Source of the DNA: JAFKFH01 sp017307375
Lineage (GTDB): Bacteria > Pseudomonadota > Alphaproteobacteria > Ferrovibrionales > Ferrovibrionaceae
DNA: 64,000 bases
Assembly: GCA_965229335.1 (NCBI GenBank)
Contig: OZ245874.1
Span: 5,642,001 to 5,706,000 of the forward strand
Reading direction: 5' to 3'
In this document: positions 8,412 through 16,593 of the stretch, in pieces
Position numbering within the stretch: the stretch's first letter is position 1
Layout: every line of letters starts with the position of its first letter
The notes under the pieces: generated by a model
What the model saw: the letters and a program-made list of their open reading frames with translations, nothing else
Told to the model about the DNA's origin: nothing
Database searches by the model: none
Translations under genes and position numbers: made by a program

Positions 8412-9082
8412 GGCAATACCCGCAGCAGATAGCCGATGCCCCTGATGCCACGGATTTCGACGCCCGCCCCGGCTTCGGCTAGCTTGCGGCGCAGGCGCGA
8501 GACATGGGGATCGATCGCACTGGGCAGCACATCCTCGTCGAAGCCGTAGACGGCCGTCTCCAGCCGCTCGCGCGAGACCGGGCGGCCGGCACGGCGGATC
8601 AGCGATTCGAGCACCAGGAGTTCGCGCCGCGGCAGTTCGAGCGGCCGCCCTGCCACACCGGCCGCGCGATGCTGCAGATCGAAATCGAGCAGCCCGACCC
8701 GGATCTTCTGCGACGGCGCCAGCGCCGGACGCCGCAATACGCTGCGCAGCCGCGCCATCAATTCCTCCAGCGCGAAGGGTTTGGTGAGGTAGTCGTCGGC
8801 GCCTTCGTCCAGGCCCGAAACGCGATCGACGATATCGCCCAGCGCGGTCAGCACGATGACCGGGGTGGCGATGCCGCGTGCCCGCAACTCGGCAAGCAGG
8901 ACCAGCCCGTCGCCGTCGGGCAGCCGGCGATCGAGCAGCACGGCATCGTGCACGGGATCGGCCAGCGCCTCGCGCCCCAGCGCCAATGTCGCGACATGGT
9001 CGACCACGGCGCCGCCACGCGTCAGCGCCGTGGAAAGGATGCCAGCCATCTCCGGCTCGTCCTCGATCAGCAGGATCCGCAA
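8408..9082 (-). CDS. OmpR-family response regulator
   Basis: A 224-residue regulator. The receiver domain has the acidic pair at IEDEP, phosphoacceptor Asp51 (LLDRRLPDGDG) and Lys101 (DYLTKPF). The C-terminal winged helix carries LPRRELLVLESLIRR and SRLRRKL...IRGIGYLL. It starts with TTG at 9082, inside the region just after the 36-residue membrane gene; the AGGAG that serves it overlaps the end of that small gene. The downstream kinase overlaps it by four bases. Target promoters are not evident in the window. Confidence 0.92.
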   Translation of the reverse strand: MRILLIEDEPEMAGILSTALTRGGAVVDHVATLALGREALADPVHDAVLLDRRLPDGDGLVLLAELRARGIATPVIVLTALGDIVDRVSGLDEGADDYLTKPFALEELMARLRSVLRRPALAPSQKIRVGLLDFDLQHRAAGVAGRPLELPRRELLVLESLIRRAGRPVSRERLETAVYGFDEDVLPSAIDPHVSRLRRKLAEAGAGVEIRGIRGIGYLLRVLP

Positions 9083-9088
9083 GCGCCC

Positions 9089-9199
9089 CTATCTCCTACC
9101 CGCGGCCGGCAACAGGTCGATGCCCATGGCGATCAGCCAGAGTGCCGCGAGATAGCCGAAGATGATGGCGAGATCGAGGACGATGTCGCGGCGGGTCAT
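9089..9199 (-). CDS. 36-residue predicted membrane miniprotein
   Basis: A short gene of 36 codons starting MTRRDIVLDLAIIFGYLAAL and ending LLPAAGRR. Residues about 6-30 form one hydrophobic helix with positive residues at both ends. The ATG has GAGG seven bases upstream. The gene fills the space between the SDR stop (9209-9211) and the response-regulator start (9082), so all four genes appear to be one transcript. It resembles no protein I can name. A role in modulating the adjacent sensor kinase is possible, by analogy with other small membrane regulators of two-component systems, but that is only inference. Confidence 0.55.
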   Translation of the reverse strand: MTRRDIVLDLAIIFGYLAALWLIAMGIDLLPAAGRR

Positions 9200-9208
9200 C
9201 GTCGTCCC

Positions 9209-10333
9209 TCACGCGGCATCTGCCGCGGCCGGCAGGAACATGTCGAGATCGTCCGCAAACTGCTCGACGATCCCCGTCGAATTTGCAAGGCAGGTGCCCA
9301 GATAATCGGGCAGCGACGGCGGTGGGGCGATGCCCTCGGCCAGCAGGCGCCGATTGGCAAAGGTCGTGTTCAGCGCGCAGAAGCGGTAATAGGCCCGCAT
9401 CGCCCGGTACATGGTCAAGCGTACCGGATCATTCAGGCCGAAGGCCGCAGCAAAGCGCCGACGCAGCAGGCCGCCATCCTCTGCCGGCAGGCGATGATAT
9501 TGGCGCGGCACACCGTCGGTCCGGGTGAATGCGCGGCCGAGATCGGACCAGCGGGTTCGCGCCCCTTCGCCCGCCGAAACATGATAGAGACTATGGGTCA
9601 GATCGGGTTTGGCCAGGAGGTGCAATAATGCCTGGGCAGTCCAGTCTGCCGGAACAATGTCGATCGAGCCGTCGAGGGGACAGGAAACCAGACGCAGGCG
9701 GTCGGCGGCACGCACTACCCAGAGGATGCTGCCGCTGGGACCCGCGCCGAGCGTCGCATGACCGACGACGATCGAGGGGCGCGCCACGACGGTCGGCAAG
9801 TCGGCGTAACTGGCCGCCAGCGCCATCTCGGTCTCGGCTTTCGAGCGGGAGTAGTCGACAAGGTGATCGACATCGGCCCTCGGATAAAATTCCTCCTCAA
9901 CCAATCGCGGCGGCGCGGCACCGCAGATCATGGCGGTAGAGACATGCAGCAAGCGCCCAAGCCGCGGCAGGCGCCGGGCCAGCCGGGCCAAGGCCAGCGT
10001 ACCGTCATGGTTCACCCGCCGAACCCGCCGCCGCCCCCACCAGGCGGTATCGGCCGCAAGATGCAGGACATGGCTGACGCCGCCCAGGGCGGCATGGGCG
10101 AGCTGGTCGGCCGTCGTGAGGTCGCCGGGCAGGACCGTGACCGGAGCCAGGAGGCGGCGGGCGTTGCCCTGGTCTGTGAACCGCGACAGCCGCGCGATCA
10201 GCCGCTCGCGGCCCACCGCCGCATCGGTCGCACGGACCAGGGCCACCCATTCGGCATCAGGCCGGGACGACAGGGCCTCGTGCAGGATGGCGCCGCCAAT
10301 CAGGCCGGTACCACCGGTCAGCAGGATACGCAT
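9209..10333 (-). CDS. NAD(P)-dependent SDR, thioester-reductase/NAD-epimerase type
   Basis: A 374-residue extended short-chain dehydrogenase. The N terminus MRILLTGGTGLIGGAIL is a Rossmann TGGTGxIG motif. The Tyr-x3-Lys active site is in VDYSRSKAETEMA, and a Ser/Thr upstream lies in LHVSTAMICG. The fold and the ARPSIVVG block match the NAD-binding_4 (male-sterility/thioester reductase) group. Substrate is unknown; acyl-thioester or sterol-like substrates are typical of relatives. The frame stays open upstream, but the ATG at 10333 is chosen because the nucleotide-binding strand starts there and GGAG lies seven bases before it. It heads the run leading into the two-component system. Confidence 0.75.
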   Translation of the reverse strand: MRILLTGGTGLIGGAILHEALSSRPDAEWVALVRATDAAVGRERLIARLSRFTDQGNARRLLAPVTVLPGDLTTADQLAHAALGGVSHVLHLAADTAWWGRRRVRRVNHDGTLALARLARRLPRLGRLLHVSTAMICGAAPPRLVEEEFYPRADVDHLVDYSRSKAETEMALAASYADLPTVVARPSIVVGHATLGAGPSGSILWVVRAADRLRLVSCPLDGSIDIVPADWTAQALLHLLAKPDLTHSLYHVSAGEGARTRWSDLGRAFTRTDGVPRQYHRLPAEDGGLLRRRFAAAFGLNDPVRLTMYRAMRAYYRFCALNTTFANRRLLAEGIAPPPSLPDYLGTCLANSTGIVEQFADDLDMFLPAAADAA

Positions 10334-10422
10334 GATATCTCCATGGGCAGTGGACGATCGCGGACCGGCGGATGCCGGTGCGATCAGGACTACTGCCTCT
10401 GGATTGCGCGAAGCTTGCCTGA

Positions 10423-12072
10423 TCAGCCCATCCGCGCGCGATCGACGATCGCCCTGGCATCGAGGCCCGGCGGCAGCATCCCGTAGGCACGGCCCGAACG
10501 GCCGTCGAGGCGGGTGGCGCAGAACGCATCGGCGACGAAGGCCGGCGCATGCCGCGCCAGCAGCGCGCCCTGCAGCGCCAGCGCGATGGCCTCGACAACC
10601 TCGCGGCCGCGCCATTCGCGCGCGGCCCGATCGGCCAGCAGGTCGTCGAGCCGGCCGATCGCGAGATCGAGCCGGCGGTCGGCCCCGCGGGCAAGGCCAA
10701 GCTCGGCGCGCAGCGCATCGACGCTGTCCGGTTCGCGCTCGATGGCGCGCAGCACATCGAGCACGACGACGTTGCCCGATCCCTCCCAGATGCCGTTCAG
10801 CGGCGCTTCGCGGTAGAGGCGCGGCATCACATGCTCCTCGACGAAACCGTTGCCGCCATGACATTCCAGCGCCTCGTGCACGAAGCCGGCGGCGCGTTTG
10901 CAATTCCAGTATTTGGCGGCGGGCGTCGCGATCCGTTCCAGGAGCTTCGCGCCTTCGTCGCCGCGCAAACCTTCGTCGCAGGCCCGCGCCAGCCGGAAGG
11001 CCATCACCGTGTCCGCCTCGCATTCGAGCGCCAGATCGGCCAGCACGTTCTGCATCAGCGGCTGGTCGATCAGACGGCGCTGGAAGGCGCTGCGGTGGCC
11101 GGCGTGGTGGATCGCCTGGGTCAGCGCCTGGCGCATCAGCCCGGCCGAGCCGACGGTAAAGTCGAGCCGGGTCAGCTGGATCATGCCGAGTGCGGCGCGA
11201 ATGCCCCTGCCCTCCTCACTCAGCGCATAGGCCAGCGTGCCGCGATACTCGATTTCGGCCGAGGCATTCGAGCGGTTGCCGAGCTTGTCCTTCAGCCGCT
11301 GGATGTGGAACGCGTTGCGCCGCCCGTCGGGCAGCGAGCGGGGCACCAGGAAGCAGGTCAGGCCGGCATCGGTCCGGGCCAGGGTGTAGAAGCCGTCCGA
11401 CATCGGCGCCGAACAGAACCATTTGTGGCCCGAGAGTTCGTAAAGGCCGCCCGGCCCGCCGCCACCCAGCGCCCGGGCACTCGTCGTGTTGGCGCGCAGA
11501 TCCGAACCGCCCTGCTTTTCCGTCAGGGTCATGCCGATCGTTGCCCCGGCCTTCTGCGCGATCGGCAATGGCCGCGGATCGTAGGCCGCGGCATTCAGCG
11601 CCGGCAGCCAGTCCTTCGCCAGGGCCGGCACGGCGGCGATCACCGGAATGGCCGAATAGCTCATGCCGGTGGGGCAGGCCGTGCCGTTTTCGGCCTGGTT
11701 CCACAGATAGCTCAGCGCCGCCCGCGCCACATGGCCACCGGGCTGCGGGTGGTTCCAGGCGAAGGCATGGACCTCCGCGCGATAGGCCCGCGCCATCAGC
11801 TGGTGGTAGGCCGGGTGGAATTCGACGAAATCGATCCGGTTGCCCCAGCGGTCATGGGTCCTGAGCTGGGGCAGCGCGGTGTTGGCGAGCCGCGCGGCCT
11901 CCTGCAGATCGGGGCTGCCGATATCGGCGCCCAGCGCGGCAATGGCGGATCTGGCCCAGCCCGCCCCTTCCCGCTCGACCGCCTCGACCAGCACCTGGTC
12001 GCCGGCGAAGGCGTCGTAGCCCGCCAGCTGCGGCACCTGGTTCAGCACTTCATGGGTCGCGCCATCCTGCAT
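10423..12072 (-). CDS. Acyl-CoA dehydrogenase, AidB-like
   Basis: A 549-residue flavoprotein of the acyl-CoA dehydrogenase superfamily. Length and the VEFHPAYHQLM and GMTLTEKQGGSDLRANTT motifs place it in the AidB branch. Family blocks visible include the FAD/substrate region SGHKWFCSAPMSDGF, the Arg-rich RLKDKLGNRSNA loop, and LECHGGNGFVEEH near the active-site region. I use the second of two possible ATGs (12072) because GGGAGG sits six bases before it. AidB itself belongs to the E. coli alkylation response, but here the gene follows a TetR gene and shares TetR-type operators with a LysE exporter, so a catabolic or detoxification role is just as likely. Confidence 0.83.
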   Translation of the reverse strand: MQDGATHEVLNQVPQLAGYDAFAGDQVLVEAVEREGAGWARSAIAALGADIGSPDLQEAARLANTALPQLRTHDRWGNRIDFVEFHPAYHQLMARAYRAEVHAFAWNHPQPGGHVARAALSYLWNQAENGTACPTGMSYSAIPVIAAVPALAKDWLPALNAAAYDPRPLPIAQKAGATIGMTLTEKQGGSDLRANTTSARALGGGGPGGLYELSGHKWFCSAPMSDGFYTLARTDAGLTCFLVPRSLPDGRRNAFHIQRLKDKLGNRSNASAEIEYRGTLAYALSEEGRGIRAALGMIQLTRLDFTVGSAGLMRQALTQAIHHAGHRSAFQRRLIDQPLMQNVLADLALECEADTVMAFRLARACDEGLRGDEGAKLLERIATPAAKYWNCKRAAGFVHEALECHGGNGFVEEHVMPRLYREAPLNGIWEGSGNVVVLDVLRAIEREPDSVDALRAELGLARGADRRLDLAIGRLDDLLADRAAREWRGREVVEAIALALQGALLARHAPAFVADAFCATRLDGRSGRAYGMLPPGLDARAIVDRARMG

Positions 12073-12091
12073 CACGTCCTCCCGCATATGA

Positions 12092-12105
12092 TGAACTGAA
12101 GTTCA
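12092..12105. promoter_or_regulatory. Operator copy 1: TGAACTGAAGTTCA
   Basis: A perfect inverted repeat, TGAACT-GA-AGTTCA, 20 bases before the acyl-CoA dehydrogenase start. It continues into CTTCTT, which is also found after operator copy 3. It is probably bound by the adjacent TetR protein. Confidence 0.65.
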
Positions 12106-12118
12106 CTTCTTAATGAAA

Positions 12119-12132
12119 TGAATCCATATTCA
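12119..12132. promoter_or_regulatory. Operator copy 2: TGAATCCATATTCA
   Basis: A perfect inverted repeat, TGAAT-CCAT-ATTCA, between the TetR stop and operator copy 1. It extends to ATTCACT on one side, matching the arms of copy 3. Two adjacent copies before the dehydrogenase suggest cooperative repression or overlap with its promoter. Confidence 0.6.
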
Positions 12133-12142
12133 CTGGCGGGAG

Positions 12143-12757
12143 TCAATCATGCGCGGTGACGGCCCGCAGGCAGAAGCGCTGAATGGCCGCGACCAGAGCG
12201 GCACCGTCGTCCTCGACCTTCATCGCCTCGGGCGACAACGGCCCGACCAGCCCCTCGATACAGGCACCGACCAGGCAGGCGGCGGCAGCGGGCACCGGCT
12301 GGGCCGGAAACTCGCCGGCGCGGATGCCCTGGTCGATGATCGCCTCGAACACGCGGCCCAGCGCCCGGCGGTACTTCAGGCGCGTCGCATCGATCTCGGG
12401 CGCCACCGGCTCGGCGACCAGCGCATAGGCCAGCCGGCGCCCGCGCAAGGCGCGGCCGGCAAAGGCGGCAATCGCCTCGCTCAATCGCTGTGCCGCCGTT
12501 CCCTCGGTCATGACGATGCCGGCAACGACCTCCAATTCGCGCTGCGAGGCCAACCGCACGACTTCGGCCAACAGATCGGTCTTGGACGGGAAATAACGAT
12601 AGACCGTTCCGGTCGCGACGCCGGCCAGCCCGGCGATCGCCGTCATCGGCGCGTCGTTGAAGCCGCCTTCGCTGATCAGCTGCCGGGCGGCACCGAGGAT
12701 GCGCGATCGTTTGTCGGCGAGTTGCTCGCGCACCCGCTCGGTCTTGCGATAGGCCAT
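12143..12757 (-). CDS. TetR-family transcriptional regulator
   Basis: A 204-residue regulator. The N-terminal TetR DNA-binding domain (about 15-65) has ILGAARQLISEGGFNDAPMT and the recognition region GVATGTVYRYFPSKTDLL. The C-terminal ligand domain is not diagnostic. It is co-directional with the downstream acyl-CoA dehydrogenase and divergent from a LysE-type exporter. Three copies of one inverted repeat lie in the two flanking intergenic regions, so it most likely represses itself, the dehydrogenase and the exporter. The inducing ligand would be the compound those two genes handle, perhaps an acyl or amino-acid derivative. Confidence 0.92.
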   Translation of the reverse strand: MAYRKTERVREQLADKRSRILGAARQLISEGGFNDAPMTAIAGLAGVATGTVYRYFPSKTDLLAEVVRLASQRELEVVAGIVMTEGTAAQRLSEAIAAFAGRALRGRRLAYALVAEPVAPEIDATRLKYRRALGRVFEAIIDQGIRAGEFPAQPVPAAAACLVGACIEGLVGPLSPEAMKVEDDGAALVAAIQRFCLRAVTAHD

Positions 12758-12811
12758 GGCCGGACTGTCCCGCCGCCGCTGCGATCTGACAAGCCGCTAT
12801 TGACGCGAGGC

Positions 12812-12829
12812 AGTGAATCGAAGTTCACT
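12812..12829. promoter_or_regulatory. Operator copy 3: AGTGAA-n6-TTCACT
   Basis: A perfect inverted repeat in the 95-bp divergent region between TetR and the LysE exporter. It is followed by TCTTCG-like sequence as in copy 1 (shared GAAGTTCACTTCTT). Its position, 24-41 bases before the exporter ATG, fits a repressor site acting on both divergent promoters. Confidence 0.68.
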
Positions 12830-12852
12830 TCTTCGCGACACAGGAGACCGCC

Positions 12853-13482
12853 ATGACCGCATCGTTCTGGGCCTTCCTCGGGATTTCCGTGCTGGTGATC
12901 GCGTCGCCCGGCCCGGACACCGCGCTGACCATCCGCAACACGCTGATGGGCGGGCGTCGTGCCGGCGTCGCCACCGCGCTGGGCGTCGCGACCGGCCAGG
13001 TCATCTGGGCGATCATGACCGCCATCGGGCTGGTGGCGCTGTTGCTGGCTTCGGAAACCCTGTTCCAGATCGTCAAGCTCGCCGGCGCGGCCTATCTCGT
13101 GGTCATCGGCCTGCAGTCGCTCGTTGCCGCCTGGCGCGGCGGTGCGGCCGGCCTGCCGACCGACATCGTCAGCCGGCGTCTCGGCACCATCGCGGGTTTT
13201 CGCCAGGGCGTCATCAACGACCTCGGCAACCCGAAGATGGCGGTGTTCTTCGCCTCCGTCCTGCCCCAGTTCGCACCGGCCGGCGCCGGCATGACCTCGG
13301 GCCTCGTCGCACTCGGGCTGGTCTTTGCCGCGATGACCTTCCTGTGGCTTGCCGCCTATGCCGCGCTCATCGCGCGTGCCGGCAGGCTGTTCCGGCGGCC
13401 AGGGGTGCGCCGCGCCCTCGACGCCCTCACCGGCGCCACGCTGGTCGCGCTGGGGCTGCGGATCGCGGCAAGCGAGCGCTAA
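12853..13482 (+). CDS. LysE/RhtB-family amino-acid exporter
   Basis: A 209-residue inner-membrane protein with about six hydrophobic segments. The family's N-terminal signature is present: SPGPDTALTIRNTLMGGRRAGVATALGVATG, read here across residues 18-48. A NDLGNPKMAVFFASVLPQF block lies in the middle, the RhtB/LysE export motif. The ATG has AGGAG eight bases upstream. It is divergent from the TetR gene and has a TetR-type operator in its promoter. Export of an amino acid or of a related toxic metabolite is likely; the substrate is not readable. Confidence 0.88.
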   Translation: MTASFWAFLGISVLVIASPGPDTALTIRNTLMGGRRAGVATALGVATGQVIWAIMTAIGLVALLLASETLFQIVKLAGAAYLVVIGLQSLVAAWRGGAAGLPTDIVSRRLGTIAGFRQGVINDLGNPKMAVFFASVLPQFAPAGAGMTSGLVALGLVFAAMTFLWLAAYAALIARAGRLFRRPGVRRALDALTGATLVALGLRIAASER

Positions 13483-13608
13483 AGTCCCGCCCCCGGCTTC
13501 CTGCCGAGTTGACCGCGCAGGCCGCACCTTCCCGCCGGCGCACCACGTGCGTTAGACTTTGGACGGTGCCCGACGCAAGGGGCATCGACCGGGCCGGGGG
13601 GAAAGATT

Positions 13609-15246
13609 TTGAGCTTGGTAAGGATCACGCTGCTGGCCCTGCTGGGCTGGTTGGCAGTTGGCATGGCGCAGGCTCAGGATGCGCCGCCCGAGCAGGAAAT
13701 TCCCACCGCGCCGGTGATCGTCGACGGCGAGGTCCTGTTTCGCGTTCGCGGCGTTTCGGCCTATCCGGCCGAGCGGCGCGCCGCGGAAATCGCGCGCGCG
13801 ATCGTCGAGGTCGCCGAAGACCGGACGATCCTGCCCGAGGCGATCCGGGCCGAGCCGATGGACGCCGGCATCCGGATCGTCGCCGGCAAGCGGACCGTGG
13901 CCCGTGTCGTGCCGGCCGACGCGGCGTTGGAACAGGTCCATGTCGACGTACTCGCCGAAGCCGAGGTCGCGCGCATCCGCGAGGCGGTGATCGCCTACCG
14001 CCATGATCGCAGCACCACGAATCTCGCCGGTGCCGGCGGCATCGCGGCGGGGGCCACGATCGCCTACGCGATCGCGATGTTCGTCGTCCTGCGCGGCGGC
14101 GGCCGGCTGATCCGGCGGACCAAGCGGCGGCTGGAAGTCCGCATCCGGTCGATGGAAGCGAAGTCGTTCCGGCTGTTGCGGGCGACGACGATCAGCATGA
14201 TCGTCGACGCCCTGCTGCGCCTGACCCGGATCGCCATCGCGGCCATCCTGACCTACGGCTACCTGGCGCTGGTGCTGCGGCAATTCCCGAAGACGCGGCC
14301 GCTGGCCGACAGTGCGCTGGCCACCGTGCTGGGGCCGGTCGGCGATCTCGGCCTTGCCTTCGTCAACCAGATTCCGGACCTGATCGCGCTGGCGGTCATC
14401 ATCCTGATCACGCGCTACGCGCTGGAACTGATGCGGCTGTTCTTCGAACTGATCGAACGGCGCGAGATCAACCTGGGCACGTTCGAGCCGGAATGGGCGA
14501 TGCCGACCTACAAGGTGATCCGCCTGCTGGTCGTCGCCTTCGCCTCGGTGGTCGCCTACCCCTACATACCCGGGTCGCATTCGGCGGCCTTCCAGGGCGT
14601 GTCGATCTTCATCGGCCTCATCCTGTCGCTGGGCTCGTCGTCGGTCATCGCCAACATCATCGCCGGCTACATGATGATCTACCGCCGGGCGTTCCGCGTC
14701 GGCGACCGGATCAAGGTCGGCAACACGATCGGCGACGTCGTCGACATCAGGCTCCTGGTCACCCACCTGCGCTCGCTGAAGAACGAGGCGATCACGATCC
14801 CGAACACGGTGATCCTGAACAGCGAGGTGTTGAACTACTCGGCCCTGGCCAAGAGCGACGGGCTGATCCTGCACATGAGCGTCGGCATCGGCTATGAAGT
14901 GCCGTGGCGGCAGGTGGAGGCAATGCTGCTGATGGCGGCGGGCCGCGTGGCGGGGCTGCTGCACTCCCCCCCGCCGTTCGTGCTGCAGAGCAGCCTGGGC
15001 GACTTCGCGGTGAATTACGAGCTGAACGTCTATTGCGACCAGCCGCTGGCGATGCTGCCGCTGCAGGCCGAGTTGCAGCGCCACGTCCTCGACGTCTTCA
15101 ACGAATACGGGGTCCAGATCATGACCCCGCACTACCAGCTCGATCCCGCCGGGCTCAAGATCGTCGCGCCCGACCAGTGGCACGCCGCCCCCGCGCCGCC
15201 GGTGGGGGCGGCGCTGACGCCTTCGCCGGTCAGTCGGGACGCGTAA
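13609..15246 (+). CDS. Mechanosensitive ion channel, MscS family, with exported N-terminal domain
   Basis: A 545-residue protein starting with TTG. An N-terminal signal peptide (to about AQAQD) is followed by a periplasmic region of about 115 residues. There are then four or five membrane segments between residues 145 and 355. The MscS pore helix and beta domain follow: GSSSVIANIIAGYMMIYRR, FRVGDRIKVGNTIGDVVDI and ITIPNTVILNSEVLNYS. The C-terminal cytoplasmic alpha/beta domain is complete. It would relieve turgor during osmotic downshock. Its last 17 bases overlap the convergent ybaN-like gene. Confidence 0.88.
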   Translation: MSLVRITLLALLGWLAVGMAQAQDAPPEQEIPTAPVIVDGEVLFRVRGVSAYPAERRAAEIARAIVEVAEDRTILPEAIRAEPMDAGIRIVAGKRTVARVVPADAALEQVHVDVLAEAEVARIREAVIAYRHDRSTTNLAGAGGIAAGATIAYAIAMFVVLRGGGRLIRRTKRRLEVRIRSMEAKSFRLLRATTISMIVDALLRLTRIAIAAILTYGYLALVLRQFPKTRPLADSALATVLGPVGDLGLAFVNQIPDLIALAVIILITRYALELMRLFFELIERREINLGTFEPEWAMPTYKVIRLLVVAFASVVAYPYIPGSHSAAFQGVSIFIGLILSLGSSSVIANIIAGYMMIYRRAFRVGDRIKVGNTIGDVVDIRLLVTHLRSLKNEAITIPNTVILNSEVLNYSALAKSDGLILHMSVGIGYEVPWRQVEAMLLMAAGRVAGLLHSPPPFVLQSSLGDFAVNYELNVYCDQPLAMLPLQAELQRHVLDVFNEYGVQIMTPHYQLDPAGLKIVAPDQWHAAPAPPVGAALTPSPVSRDA

Positions 15247-15592
15247 GCACGTATCCCGCCGCCCCCAGCATGATCGCCGCGACGATCAAGCCGAGCACGA
15301 GCGAGGGCTGGACGCTGAAGAAGAACATGGCGTAGCCGCCGGCCATGCCGATACAGGCGATGGCCTTTACGCGGCGCGGGATCGCGCCGCGTTCCCGCCA
15401 GGCCCGCAAGGTCGGGCCGAAGCGGGGATGGTCGAGCAGCCAGGCCTCAAGCCGCGGCGAGGACCGGGCGAAACAGCCGGCCGCCACGATCAGGAACGGC
15501 GTGGTCGGCATGACCGGCAGCACGGCGCCGACCACCCCCAGGGCGACGAACAGGCAGCCGAGCGCGGCAAAGACCAGACGTCGCGGGCTCAC
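15230..15592 (-). CDS. YbaN/DUF454 family inner-membrane protein
   Basis: A 120-residue membrane protein. It has the DUF454 pattern of an N-terminal hairpin of two hydrophobic segments around GVVGAVLPVMPTTPFLIVAAGCFARSSPRL (residues about 8-45), then WLLDHPRFGPTLRAW, then two C-terminal membrane segments. The start is a GTG that overlaps the stop of the upstream hydroxyproline-dehydratase-like gene (GTGA). Function of the family is not known. The 3' end overlaps the mscS 3' end on the other strand. Confidence 0.82.
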   Translation of the reverse strand: MSPRRLVFAALGCLFVALGVVGAVLPVMPTTPFLIVAAGCFARSSPRLEAWLLDHPRFGPTLRAWRERGAIPRRVKAIACIGMAGGYAMFFFSVQPSLVLGLIVAAIMLGAAGYVLTRPD

Positions 15593-16593
15593 CTGAGCAG
15601 GAAACCGCGGCCGATCTCGTCGTCGGCCTCGCGCCAGAAGCGTGCCTCGCCCATGTAGTGGGCCTTGCCGCCAACGCGCACGCGCACCGCACGATGCGGG
15701 CCGCAGGCCGTCTCGGCGGCAAGCTCGCCGGTGAACACCGCCCCGGTCAGGCTGGCGATCCGCCTGACCTCGCCGCTGCCGAGCGCGCCCCGTGCCGCCT
15801 GGGCGGCCAGCCGCGCGGTGACGCCCGAACCGGTCGGGCTGCGGTCGACTTCCGCATCGGCGAAGATGCACACGTTGGTCGACGGTACCGCCCCGGCGCC
15901 GTCCTGCCCGTCGGTCAGGATGGTGCCGTAGAGGAAACCGAGATCGGCATGTTCAGGATGGATGATCGCGATGCTATCGCGCACCGCGGCACTGATGGCG
16001 GTGGCGGCGTCGACCAGGTCGCGGACCCGCTGCCGGCCGAGCGCCAGGCCGATGTCGGATGCCGACACCAGCGCGTAGAACGCGCCGCCATAGGCGACAT
16101 CGCAGGTCACCGTGCCATAGCCCGGCACCTCGGTCCGATGATCGAGGGCCAGCGCGAACGCCGGCACGGAGACGAACGAGACCGCGCCGGCCCGGCCGTC
16201 GCGCACCTCGACCGAGGCCTCGACCAGGCCGCAGGGACATTCGATGCCGACCCGGGTCACCGGCTCGACCTTCTCGACCAGGCCGTGATCGACGGCATAG
16301 CGGCCGAGCGCGATGACCGCGTGGCCGCACATCGTCGAATAGCCTTCGTTATGCAGGAACAGCACAGCGAGATCGGCGCCGGGCAGGGTCGGCTCGACCA
16401 GCCAGGCGCCATACATGTCGTAGTGGCCGCGCGGCTCGAACATCAGGAAGCGCCGCCATTCGTCGAGCCTTGCCCGCGCGTAGGCACGCTTTTCCAGGAT
16501 CGTCGCGCCGCTCACCGGCGGCAGGCCGGCGCGGATGATCCGCACCGGCTCGCCGCCGGTATGCATGTCGAGGACGTCGACCGCGGCGCTCAT
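15589..16593 (-). CDS. trans-3-hydroxy-L-proline dehydratase type proline racemase-family protein
   Basis: A 334-residue proline racemase-fold protein. The first catalytic residue is Cys89 (STMCGHAVIALGR), but the second is Thr254 (DRSPTGSGVTA) instead of Cys. In characterised members this Cys/Thr pair gives trans-3-hydroxy-L-proline dehydratase, forming delta1-pyrroline-2-carboxylate, rather than racemisation. The ATG overlaps the RNase T2 stop by one base (TGATG), and the stop overlaps ybaN, so the three genes are coupled. A divergent Lrp/AsnC regulator is the obvious candidate controller. The delta1-pyrroline-2-carboxylate reductase that normally follows is not in the window. Confidence 0.83.
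   Translation of the reverse strand: MSAAVDVLDMHTGGEPVRIIRAGLPPVSGATILEKRAYARARLDEWRRFLMFEPRGHYDMYGAWLVEPTLPGADLAVLFLHNEGYSTMCGHAVIALGRYAVDHGLVEKVEPVTRVGIECPCGLVEASVEVRDGRAGAVSFVSVPAFALALDHRTEVPGYGTVTCDVAYGGAFYALVSASDIGLALGRQRVRDLVDAATAISAAVRDSIAIIHPEHADLGFLYGTILTDGQDGAGAVPSTNVCIFADAEVDRSPTGSGVTARLAAQAARGALGSGEVRRIASLTGAVFTGELAAETACGPHRAVRVRVGGKAHYMGEARFWREADDEIGRGFLLR

Noticed and set aside
6216..8432. A 738-codon plus-strand frame
   Set aside because: It runs across the end of lhpA and the histidine kinase on the other strand; composition and lack of motifs mark it as a mirror frame.
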